Origin: VAZQ01 sp963816745
GTDB taxonomy: Bacteria; Pseudomonadota; Alphaproteobacteria; Rhizobiales; Xanthobacteraceae
Reading direction: 5' to 3'
NCBI GenBank assembly: GCA_963816745.1
Contig: CAWFLQ010000013.1
Coordinates: 496,001 to 560,000, forward strand
DNA: 64,000 nt
Shown: one piece after another, positions 55,223-62,889 of the stretch
How positions within the stretch are numbered: position 1 is the stretch's first letter
Layout of the letters: each line of letters starts with the position of its first letter
Notes under the pieces: model-generated
Database searches by the model: none
Told to the model about the DNA's origin: nothing
What the model saw: the letters and a program-made list of their open reading frames with translations, nothing else
Translations under genes and position numbers: made by a program

Positions 55223-56196
55223 CCATCACGCGTTCGGTCGTGCTCGGCTGCGGCAGTTATCTTCCGAGCCGGGTCCTCACCAACTCCGAATTGTCGCGGA
55301 TGGTTGACACCTCCGACGAATGGATCGCGCAGCGTACCGGCATTCGCGAGCGGCACATCGCGGCCGAGGGCGAAACGACCTCGGACATGGGGCTCGCGGC
55401 CGCGCGCGCGGCGCTCGCCGCGGCGGGCGTGGACGCGCAGTCGATCGACCTGATCGTGCTGGCGACCTCCACTCCCGACAACACGTTTCCCGCCAGCGCC
55501 GTCCAGATTCAAGCCGGGCTCGGCATCACGCAAGGCGCGGCCTTCGACCTGCAGGCGGTGTGCTCGGGCTTCGTGTTCGGCCTTGCGACCGTCGATGGTC
55601 TCCTCAGGACCGGCGCGTTCAAGCGCGCGCTGGTGATCGGCTCGGAGACGTTCTCGCGCATCCTCGATTGGAACGACCGCGGCACCTGCGTGCTGTTCGG
55701 CGACGGCGCGGGTGCGGTGGTGCTCGAGGCGCAGCCGCAGCCCGGCACGCGGACCGACCGTGGCGTCCTCACCAGCCACCTGCGTTCCGACGGCCGCCAC
55801 AAGTCCAAGCTCTATGTCGACGGCGGTCCGTCCTCGACCCAGACCGTCGGACACTTGCGCATGGAGGGCCGGGCCGTCTTCAAGCACGCGGTGGCCATGA
55901 TCACCGACGTGATCGAGGACGCCTTCAAGGCGACCGGCTATACCGCCGCCGACATCGACTGGTTCGTTCCGCACCAGGCCAATCAGCGCATCATCGACGA
56001 TAGCGCCAGGAAGCTCGGCATTGCCCCGGAAAAGGTGGTCAGCACCGTAGGCAAGCACGGTAACACGTCGGCGGCTTCGATTCCGCTGGCGCTCACTGCC
56101 GCGGTAGCGGATGGCCGCATCAAACGTGGCGATCTGGTGATGCTGGAGGCCATGGGCGGGGGCTTCACCTGGGGGTCGGCCCTGGTCAGGTGGTGA
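55219..56196 (+). CDS. fabH: beta-ketoacyl-ACP synthase III
   Basis: Starts fatty-acid synthesis by condensing acetyl-CoA with malonyl-ACP. A 325-residue protein with the nucleophile Cys115 in LQAVCSGFVFGL, the catalytic His in WFVPHQANQRII and Asn in GKHGNTSAASIPLAL. It starts at GTG 55219 inside the plsX stop. Confidence 0.96.
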   Translation: MTITRSVVLGCGSYLPSRVLTNSELSRMVDTSDEWIAQRTGIRERHIAAEGETTSDMGLAAARAALAAAGVDAQSIDLIVLATSTPDNTFPASAVQIQAGLGITQGAAFDLQAVCSGFVFGLATVDGLLRTGAFKRALVIGSETFSRILDWNDRGTCVLFGDGAGAVVLEAQPQPGTRTDRGVLTSHLRSDGRHKSKLYVDGGPSSTQTVGHLRMEGRAVFKHAVAMITDVIEDAFKATGYTAADIDWFVPHQANQRIIDDSARKLGIAPEKVVSTVGKHGNTSAASIPLALTAAVADGRIKRGDLVMLEAMGGGFTWGSALVRW

Positions 56197-56302
56197 AAAC
56201 CGCCCACAATCTTCCCCACACGCCCCGTTGACCGGTCGCGCCCAAGCTAATATCGTCTGATAATTCAGAGAGATATCTTGATCGCCGTAGGCGGGGCTGG
56301 CG

Positions 56303-56611
56303 ATGACGGGAAAAACGGTCACACGCGCGGATTTGTGCGAGGCAGTCTACCAGAAGGTAGGATTGTCCCGCACCGAATCTGCCACGCTGGTCGAGCTCGT
56401 GTTGAAGGAGATCACCGACTGCCTGGAGCGGGGCGAGACGGTGAAGCTCTCTTCTTTTGGCTCTTTCGTCGTGCGCAAGAAGGGCCAGAGAATTGGGCGC
56501 AATCCCAAGACCGGCAAGGAAGTGCCGATCTCGCCGCGCCGGGTAATGGTGTTCAAGCCATCGGCAATCCTCAAGCAGCGCATCAATTCCGATTCCGGCG
56601 AGCATAAGTAA
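56303..56611 (+). CDS. ihfA: integration host factor subunit alpha
   Basis: A 102-residue HU/IHF-family DNA-bending protein. TGKTVTRADLCEAVYQKVGLSR at the start, GSFVVRKKGQRIGRNPKTG with the Pro-bearing arm, and PISPRRVMVFKPSAILK are IhfA-type. ATG 56303. Confidence 0.95.
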   Translation: MTGKTVTRADLCEAVYQKVGLSRTESATLVELVLKEITDCLERGETVKLSSFGSFVVRKKGQRIGRNPKTGKEVPISPRRVMVFKPSAILKQRINSDSGEHK

Positions 56612-56633
56612 CTCATAGGGGAGCCGAGCGGCG

Positions 56634-57131
56634 GTGGAGAAGGCACCGGACGCATTCCGGACCATCAGCGAAGTGGCGGAGGAGCTCGACGTTCCGCAGC
56701 ATGTGCTGCGGTTCTGGGAGAGCCGCTTCCGCGAGATCAGGCCGATGAAGCGCGGCGGCGGCCGGCGCTATTATCGCCCCGACGACATCGACCTGCTGCG
56801 CGGGATTCGCCATCTCCTTTATGGAGAGGGCTATACGATCCGCGGCGTGCAGCGCCTGCTGCGTGAGCAGGGCGTGCGTTTCGTGCAGAGCGTCTGGCAA
56901 CCCGGTGCCCCGCAGCCAAGCCTTCAACCTGCCGAAGCCGCCGATGACGGCGACTCCGATGAGGACGATCAGGACGATCAGTCGGAGGTCTCCGAGGCAG
57001 GGCCGGCTGCACCGCGCGTGGTCGCACCGGCCGGTCTGGCGCGGGAAGACCGACAGAAATTGCAGGCGGCCCTCCAAGACTTGACCGAGTGCAAGCGGCT
57101 CCTCGACGCTGTGGTCGCGGAAAAAATCTGA
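56634..57131 (+). CDS. MerR-family transcriptional regulator
   Basis: A 165-residue regulator from GTG 56634. It has an N-terminal MerR helix-turn-helix (FRTISEVAEELDVPQHVLRFWESRF, RRYYRPDDIDLLRGIRHLLYGEGYTIRGVQRLL), an acidic linker (DDGDSDEDDQDDQSE) and a C-terminal coiled coil. It lies 22 bp after ihfA, the usual alphaproteobacterial order. Its own target is not evident. Confidence 0.9.
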   Translation: MEKAPDAFRTISEVAEELDVPQHVLRFWESRFREIRPMKRGGGRRYYRPDDIDLLRGIRHLLYGEGYTIRGVQRLLREQGVRFVQSVWQPGAPQPSLQPAEAADDGDSDEDDQDDQSEVSEAGPAAPRVVAPAGLAREDRQKLQAALQDLTECKRLLDAVVAEKI

Positions 57132-57300
57132 TTGTTGCACGCGCGCCATTAGCCCTCAGGCTGACATTCGCGACGCCGTTCTGAGTGTTCCGACCTGGAA
57201 CAGCGCCGGCGCCTTGCTGGCGCCGAACGCCGCCTTCGAGTAATATTGCAGCAATGGCTTCGGCCGATACGGCCGCAAGAAAACGTTCGGGAGCGAAACG

Positions 57301-57615
57301 ATGACCCTCCGGCGAAATGTCGGTGTCGTGCTCGCCTGCGTGCCGCTGCTGCTGGCCGCGCCGGCGGAGGCTCAGGAGGCCGCGCAACCATCGGCGGTGC
57401 AACATCCCGGGCGTAGCGTGGTCATGAGCAAGTGTTTTCAGTGCCACACCGACGCGATGTTTCGAGATCACCGCACCGATCGTCGCGGCTGGGAGGCCGC
57501 GATCTACCGCATGGTCGGACGCGGCGGACTGTGGACGGCGGACGAGATCAAGCTGATGGCCGATTACCTTGTCGCGGATTTCGGCCCGAAGCCAGCCACC
57601 CAGTCGAGACAGTGA
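57301..57615 (+). CDS. small periplasmic c-type cytochrome (module gene 1)
   Basis: A 104-residue protein with a signal peptide (VGVVLACVPLLLAAPAEA) and one haem site CFQCH (Cys45, Cys48, His49). RRGWEAAIYRMVGRGG after the haem site resembles the haem domain of quinohemoprotein amine dehydrogenases and related small cytochromes and could supply a Met axial ligand. It ends 32 bp before the Tat-exported thiamine-diphosphate enzyme and is probably its electron acceptor; that is inference. Confidence 0.82.
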   Translation: MTLRRNVGVVLACVPLLLAAPAEAQEAAQPSAVQHPGRSVVMSKCFQCHTDAMFRDHRTDRRGWEAAIYRMVGRGGLWTADEIKLMADYLVADFGPKPATQSRQ

Positions 57616-57647
57616 CGGCCGGCAGGAAGCTCAAAAGGGAGCGAACG

Positions 57648-59618
57648 ATGCGAGAGCTGGTTGCGGAATATTTGTCGAAGAAGATATCGCGGCGCGGCTT
57701 CGTCGGCGGTCTGACCAAGGCCGGCCTGACCGCAAGCGCCGCCCAATCCGTGCTCACGGCGGTCGCCACGGTAAGCTACGCGCAGGGGGCCGGCCCCACC
57801 CCGGCTGCGCCAGCGACGGCTGCGCCCGCGGCGACTGCGCCGGCGGCGGCCGCGATCGCCGGTGTAAAGCCGTTCCAGGGCGCGGGCGGCGCGGCCTTTG
57901 CGGACCAGCTGATCGCCTGCGGCGTGAAATACGTGTTCGGCAATTCCGCCAGCGAGGACGCGCAATTCTACGAAGCGTTGGTGGACCGGCCGCAGCTCAA
58001 ATACATCCTCACGCCGCACGAGGGGCCCGGCGCCGCCATGGCCGCGGGCTACATCAAGGCCTCCGGCGAGCCGGCGATCGTCATGCAGGCGGCCGTTGTC
58101 GGCATGGCCAATGCCGTCGGCCAGATGTTCAACGCCTTCAAGGAGCAGACGCCGCTCGTCGTCTACTCCTATCGCACCGACCAGACCCGGCGCGCCGGAC
58201 GCGACGGCTTCGAGGAAGTCGCCAACCAGGAGCAGATGGTCCAGCCGATCACCAAATACACCTGGCTCGCGCGGCGGGCGGACATGATTCCGGAGACCAT
58301 CCGCCGCGGCTTCAAGGCGGCGTGGACGCCGCCCTATGGGCCCGCCTACATCTCCTGGCATTCCGACTACAACGACGAGCGCGTCCGCACCGAGATCATC
58401 GCGCAGGAGCTGATCGATCCGCGCATGCGGGTGCGCCCCAATCCGGACGAGATCCAGCGCGCGGCCAAGCTCCTGGTCGAGGCGCGGATGCCGCTGATGG
58501 TCACCGGCGACGAGATCTACAAGGCAAAGGCGGCCGGCAAGGCGGTGAAGCTCGCCGAGATGCTCGGCATGCCGGTGACGCAGGTGCGCCAGCTCTACGC
58601 CAACTTCCCCGAGACGCATCCGCTCTGGGTCGGAAATCTCGCCGGCAACAGCCTCAACTCGCTCAACTACCCCAAGAGCGCCGACGTGATCATCAATGTC
58701 GGCAACAAGTTCCAGCACAGCGGCGCGGCGCCGATCGTGCCGCGCGGACCGAAATTCATCGACATGCGCATCGACCACGGCAGCATGGGCAATGTGATGC
58801 TCACGGAAGTGCCGCTGGTCTGCGACGTCGGTTATGGCCTCGACGACCTGATCGCGGCGGTGGAGCAATTGCTCACGCCCGCCCTCAAGCAGAAGGCCGT
58901 CGAGCGCACGGCCGATGTGCGCAAGTTCAGCGAATGGGCGAGGGCCGCGCGCGCGCAGGTGGCGAACAATCCCGACTGGGACCAGAGCCCGATCATCGCC
59001 GACCGGGTGACGTGGGAGGTCGCGAAATTCGCCGATCCCGACGCCATCATCGTGCACGAAGCGGGATCGGTGGCGATGCACTCGTTCGACTTCAACCCGA
59101 TCGGCGGACGCGAGTTGTTCTTCTATTACGGCGCCCATCTCGGCTCCGGCGTCGGCACGGCGGCGGGCGTCAAGCTCGCGCGTCCGAACCAGCAGGTGAT
59201 TTGCCTGGTCGGCGACGGCTCCTTCATCTTCGGCCCGACCGCGCTGTGGAACATGGCTCGGCTCGAGCTTCCGGTGATCACCGTGGTCTACAACAACCAT
59301 GCCTATGGCGGTCCACACTCGCGGGTGATCAACAACGTGCCCGGCGGCCGCATGGTGCAGACCGGTCAGTTCGTGCACGACTACCTGGGCAGCCCCGACA
59401 TGAACATGGCGGCGATCGCCAAGGGCTTCGGCGTCGACGGCGAGGTGGTGGAAAGCCCCGCGCAATTGCGCGAGGCGCTTGCGCGGGCGCGCAAGCACAC
59501 GGTCGAAGGCAAGCCGTATCTCATCGACGCGCAAGTCGCCCGCAAGGGCGTCGCCTGGGCCGACAAGCCGTGGATCCCGCCCATTCAAATTGCAGCGCTG
59601 CGGCAGAAGAAGGTGTGA
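57648..59618 (+). CDS. Tat-exported thiamine-diphosphate-dependent enzyme (acetolactate synthase/POX superfamily)
   Basis: A 656-residue protein from ATG 57648 (AAAAGGGAG upstream). Residues 12-45 form a twin-arginine signal (KKISRRGFVGGLTKAGL...YAQ), followed by an Ala/Pro linker to ~62. The catalytic core has the N-terminal Glu in LTPHEGPGAAMAAGY (Glu125), the central domain, and the ThDP motif GDGS (522-525) ending at NN (549-550). This superfamily decarboxylates 2-oxo acids and is normally cytoplasmic. A Tat signal implies folding and cofactor loading before export. Two c-type cytochrome genes flank it, so a periplasmic 2-oxo-acid (or related) dehydrogenase passing electrons to cytochrome c is plausible. 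Substrate unknown; no FAD-specific motif is clear. Confidence 0.87.
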   Translation: MRELVAEYLSKKISRRGFVGGLTKAGLTASAAQSVLTAVATVSYAQGAGPTPAAPATAAPAATAPAAAAIAGVKPFQGAGGAAFADQLIACGVKYVFGNSASEDAQFYEALVDRPQLKYILTPHEGPGAAMAAGYIKASGEPAIVMQAAVVGMANAVGQMFNAFKEQTPLVVYSYRTDQTRRAGRDGFEEVANQEQMVQPITKYTWLARRADMIPETIRRGFKAAWTPPYGPAYISWHSDYNDERVRTEIIAQELIDPRMRVRPNPDEIQRAAKLLVEARMPLMVTGDEIYKAKAAGKAVKLAEMLGMPVTQVRQLYANFPETHPLWVGNLAGNSLNSLNYPKSADVIINVGNKFQHSGAAPIVPRGPKFIDMRIDHGSMGNVMLTEVPLVCDVGYGLDDLIAAVEQLLTPALKQKAVERTADVRKFSEWARAARAQVANNPDWDQSPIIADRVTWEVAKFADPDAIIVHEAGSVAMHSFDFNPIGGRELFFYYGAHLGSGVGTAAGVKLARPNQQVICLVGDGSFIFGPTALWNMARLELPVITVVYNNHAYGGPHSRVINNVPGGRMVQTGQFVHDYLGSPDMNMAAIAKGFGVDGEVVESPAQLREALARARKHTVEGKPYLIDAQVARKGVAWADKPWIPPIQIAALRQKKV

Positions 59619-59620
59619 GA

Positions 59621-59959
59621 ATGACGCGTGCGCCGCGCGCGAAAAGTTGCAGGACTGGATGGCGCCGGATCTTTCCGGCGCTTGTGATTTCGACAGCATC
59701 GTTGTGCTTCCCCGCGCATGCCGACGACGCCGAGCTTGGCCGCAGTGTCTATGACGATTTCTGCGTGACCTGCCATGGCCGCGACATGGTCAATCCGGGC
59801 GGCGTGACCTTCGACCTGCGCAAGTTTCCCAAGGACGACTTCGAGCGCTTCCGCAATGCGGTGCTCAACGGCAAGCCGCCGGCGATGCCGCCTTGGCGCG
59901 ACAAGGTGAGCGACGACGACGTGAAACTCCTGTGGGCCTATGTGCGTGACGGCGGCTGA
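59621..59959 (+). CDS. small periplasmic c-type cytochrome (module gene 3)
   Basis: A 112-residue class I cytochrome c with a signal peptide (IFPALVISTASLCFPAHA), haem site CVTCH (Cys48, Cys51, His52) and an axial Met candidate in PPAMPPWRDKVSDDDVKLLWAYVR. It starts 2 bp after the thiamine-diphosphate enzyme, so it is translated from the same message. It is more typical in fold than module gene 1 and could pass electrons to an oxidase. Confidence 0.88.
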   Translation: MTRAPRAKSCRTGWRRIFPALVISTASLCFPAHADDAELGRSVYDDFCVTCHGRDMVNPGGVTFDLRKFPKDDFERFRNAVLNGKPPAMPPWRDKVSDDDVKLLWAYVRDGG

Positions 59960-60248
59960 TTGAAGGCATGACCGCGGCGTCGAAGCGTACACTCGGCATC
60001 TCGGATGAGGTCGAGCAAGCGGCGTCAAACCTCGCCACTCAGGTGGAGCGGCTTGCCGGGATGGTTCGGTCTTCCTGAATGGTCTTGCTGCCGCTGCGTG
60101 CGGCTAGACGCGTCCGAGGAACGTATCTGATCGTGGCAAGGTAGCCACATGCCTCCGACAATCGGATGTCACGTCCGTGCGCCGGCTTGACAGCAGGGGC
60201 GGCAACGGTGCCCCATGACCACTTGTGGTATGACGGTGGGGTGGTGCG

Positions 60249-60539
60249 ATGCTTTGTATCGCGTGCGGTGCGGAGATGCGCCTGGTGCAGGCGGTACCGG
60301 ACACCACCATGATGGTGACCGGTTACGAGCACCACACCTTGCAGTGCACGGGCTGCAATGACATCGAGCGCCGCTTGGTATTCACGCGGGAGAAGACGCC
60401 GGTGGCCAATGTGCCGATGCCGGTTCATCCCCCCGCCGCCGAGCCTCCGCCTCCAATCGACCACGGGGTGGCGGCGCCGAGCGTGTGGTCGCGGACGGTC
60501 GCAAAGCTGCGTGGGCGGCCGGTGGATCCGGGCGAGTGA
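60249..60539 (+). CDS. zinc-ribbon protein A
   Basis: A 96-residue protein. CIACGAEM near the start and LQCTGCNDIERRLVF form a four-cysteine zinc ribbon; the tail is Pro-rich then basic. It is a paralogue of the N-terminal ribbon of the protein at 60801-61307 (CIACGAEM ... LQCRSCNEVERRLVF). Function unknown; nucleic-acid binding is possible. It is 289 bp downstream of the cytochrome. Confidence 0.7.
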   Translation: MLCIACGAEMRLVQAVPDTTMMVTGYEHHTLQCTGCNDIERRLVFTREKTPVANVPMPVHPPAAEPPPPIDHGVAAPSVWSRTVAKLRGRPVDPGE

Positions 60540-60750
60540 GCCCGTGTCGAAGGCCTTGCTTGAACTGGGGCCGTTGCTGAACTCAAGCCATTGTTGCGTT
60601 GAAGCTTTGGGTAGCCGCGCCGCGAGGGGGACGAAGTTACCCCCGCGGTTTCATTGCAACTAAAACTCGCCCGCCGGCCTGGCTTGGTGTTTTTGTCACA
60701 ACACAGCCACATACCGGGAACATTCTTTATGCAGTATACAACTTCACTGC

Positions 60751-60780
60751 GTTCAGACGCCTGTTGTTCAGACGCCTGTT
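60751..60780 (+). repeat. 15-bp perfect tandem repeat between the zinc-ribbon genes
   Basis: GTTCAGACGCCTGTT occurs twice in tandem (60751-60765 and 60766-60780) followed by a partial GTTCAAGA. It sits 20 bp before the second zinc-ribbon start. Confidence 0.75.
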
Positions 60781-60800
60781 GTTCAAGAGTGAGTAGCGTA

Positions 60801-61307
60801 ATGCGTTGTATTGCGTGCGGTGCAGAGATGCACGTCGTGCGGGTCGAGCGCGACGACACCATGATGGTGCCGGGCTACGAGCGCCAGACCTTGCAGTGTC
60901 GTTCCTGCAACGAGGTCGAGCGGCGATTGGTCTTCAGCGGTGAAGTTGGTGAAAGCGGGTCCCGTCCGGCCGAAGCGGTGTCGGCGCCTTCGCTCGTCGC
61001 CTCGGTCCTGGCCGAAGCCGACAAGGAGCTCGACGAGAGAGAGGCGCTGCTGCGGCGCGCGATCGAGATGGTCCGCGGCCCCGTGCGCGGCGCTGCACTG
61101 GTCAAGCGAACGGGCCCGCGTCGTATCATTGAAATTCGTTACGACCCAACCGACGAGGCCGCGTACGCCGCGAAGGATGTTCGATCCGGCCTGATCATGC
61201 TGCGGCACCGCGACAATGCCCGCCTGCGGGCGATGTGCGACCGGCTCGGGTGGGAAGTGGCAGAGACGAATGCCGTCGCCGGCGCGGACGACCGCAGCAA
61301 CGTGTGA
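60801..61307 (+). CDS. zinc-ribbon protein B with helical C-terminal domain
   Basis: A 168-residue protein from ATG 60801. The N-terminal ribbon (MRCIACGAEM, LQCRSCNEVERRLVF) is paralogous to the gene at 60249. It is followed by a helical segment (ADKELDEREALLRRAIEMVRG) and a C-terminal domain with basic strands (RRIIEIRYDPTDEAAYAAKDVRSG). The same frame continues after its TGA stop (61305-61307) for 58 open codons. Confidence 0.7.
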   Translation: MRCIACGAEMHVVRVERDDTMMVPGYERQTLQCRSCNEVERRLVFSGEVGESGSRPAEAVSAPSLVASVLAEADKELDEREALLRRAIEMVRGPVRGAALVKRTGPRRIIEIRYDPTDEAAYAAKDVRSGLIMLRHRDNARLRAMCDRLGWEVAETNAVAGADDRSNV

Positions 61308-61310
61308 TGG

Positions 61311-61484
61311 GTGCTTGCGGCCGAGCAGGTGGTCGCGGCGGCTCTTGCGCACCGTGGGCAGTCACCGATCATCGACGGGCTGCTCAAGGAACTCGGCATG
61401 TCGGGCGGCAGCATCGCAGGCCTCGCCCAAGCAGCAAGTGACCAGCGAAATGACCGCGAAAAAGCCGGACAGCGAATGAGGTGA
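61311..61484 (+). CDS. small ORF in frame after the zinc-ribbon B stop
   Basis: 57 residues from GTG 61311, in the same frame as the upstream gene and only 3 bp beyond its TGA. Coding-like composition (LAAEQVVAAALAHRGQSPIIDGLLKELGMSGGSIAGLAQ) suggests a helical domain, either a separate small gene or a C-terminal part split from protein B by a nonsense codon. It ends just before the 3' end of the tRNA gene on the other strand. Confidence 0.4.
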   Translation: MLAAEQVVAAALAHRGQSPIIDGLLKELGMSGGSIAGLAQAASDQRNDREKAGQRMR

Positions 61485-61485
61485 T

Positions 61486-61563
61486 TGGTCGGAGCGCCGA
61501 GATTTGAACTCGGGACCCCCAGTCCCCCAGACTGGTGCGCTAACCGGGCTGCGCTACGCTCCG
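61486..61563 (-). tRNA. tRNA-Pro (anticodon GGG)
   Basis: Read on the minus strand from 61563: acceptor CGGAGCG pairs with CGCTCCG, anticodon stem CCAGT/ACTGG encloses the loop CTGGGGG with anticodon GGG, T-arm CCGAG-TTCAAAT-CTCGG, then discriminator A and encoded CCA (61486-61488). It would decode CCC/CCU proline codons. Confidence 0.96.
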
Positions 61564-61610
61564 CCGACAGTCGTCTACGCTGACGCCGCCGAACGTGCAA
61601 GGGCGCCGGA

Positions 61611-62889
61611 TCAGGCCGGCGCGCCTCGGATAGAGCCGTGGCCGCCGGACCGGCGCGGCGGCCAGATAGGGCCGCGAGGCCGCCATCAGGCCCCACAGCA
61701 CGCCGAGGATCAGGAAATAGTGGCGCCAGTGGTCGATGTCGATGATGACGCTTTCGCACGAGCACGCCGACGAAGGCGGCGTAGACCGCGTGGTAGATCG
61801 GCTGCCACGGCGTGCGCACGAACACGAAGCGCATGCCCATCACGAGCGTCACCAGCGACAGCGTCAGATAGGCGAAGCCGCCGAGCCAGCCGCCGGACAT
61901 GAAGGCGTTGAGAAAGGTGTTGTGCGGGTCCTCGGCGAAGAACTGCGAGAATTGCAGCGGCCCGATCCCGAACGGGATGTTCGAGCGCGAGCTCGGCGCC
62001 GAGCACGTAGCGGCCGAAGCGGCCGTAGCGCCCGACGTCGTAGCTCTGGTCGAGCGTGGCGCGCTCCTTGAACAGGTCGGCGACCTGGTCGATCGACAAC
62101 AGCGCCGCGACGAGCGCGGCGATCACCACAAGCGCCGAGAACGCGATCAGGACGATGCGAATGCGCTCGTTCGCCGATCGGCTGGTGACGAAGGTCAGGA
62201 CCATCAACAACGACCGCCGCGAAGCGCGAACTGGCCCCAGGCCGCGCGCGAGAAGGAGAGCAGCAGGGCCGCGAGCATCACGAGCAGCGTGAACGTGCTG
62301 CGGATGACCAGGCGTCCCGCCAGCATGCGCTGGAACACGAGCAGTCGCCGGCAGCACCAGGAACGCGCCGAGCACGTTCGGATCGTTGAAGGTGCCGCGC
62401 GCGCGGCCGTAGAGCAGGAACAGGTCGGAGAGCGCCGCCGAACAGGCGGAAATAGGCGGCGATCGCGACGAGCGAGGCGATCAGCGCCGCTGCCAGATAG
62501 CCGCGCATCAGCAGCTCGAGCCGCTGCTGCGTATTGGCGCCGAGCATCGCGGCATAGAAGATCGCGGTGGTCGGCAAGAAAGGCCGAGACCAGCACCCAG
62601 ATCACCGGCTTGGTCTGGTCGCTCACCTGCACGCACCGCGATCGCATAGCCGATGTTCAGGAGAACGAGCAGCAGCACGCAGCGGCATCAGCGCCGCGCG
62701 CAGCGACAGGCCGGTCAGCGGCGAACAGGAAGATCGTGAGCAGCGCCGACGATCTCGTAGGGGCTCGGCTCGATGAAGACGAAGGCGCCGGCAGAAGCCG
62801 ATCAGCCAGAGCAGCGCGCCGCGCAGCGACTCGATGGCGAGGCGGCGGCCCGGCGACGGCAGTCGTGCAGGCGGCGGCGTGACCGTCAT
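61611..62889 (-). CDS. O-antigen ligase (Wzy_C) family membrane protein, many frameshifts
   Basis: A polytopic inner-membrane protein of ~430 residues reading from ATG 62889, which overlaps the stop of the upstream transferase (TGATG). Hydrophobic pieces in several frames include SLRGALLWLIGF, FYAAMLGANTQQRLELLMRGYLAAALIASLVA, RSLLMVLTFVTSRSANERIRIVLIAFSALVVIAALVA, and AYLTLSLVTLVMGMRFVFVRTPWQPIYH. At least six single-base breaks occur. The 3' end is uncertain: one frame stops at 61611, another would run into the tRNA. Family members polymerise or ligate polysaccharide chains. Confidence 0.7.

Noticed and set aside
57564..59699. 711-codon minus-strand open frame opposite the ThDP enzyme
   Set aside because: Antisense shadow; no domain, and the plus strand has the Tat signal and ThDP motif.
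61305..61307. TGA as a selenocysteine codon in zinc-ribbon protein B
   Set aside because: No catalytic context or obvious SECIS-like hairpin after it; nonsense change, restart or sequence error is simpler.
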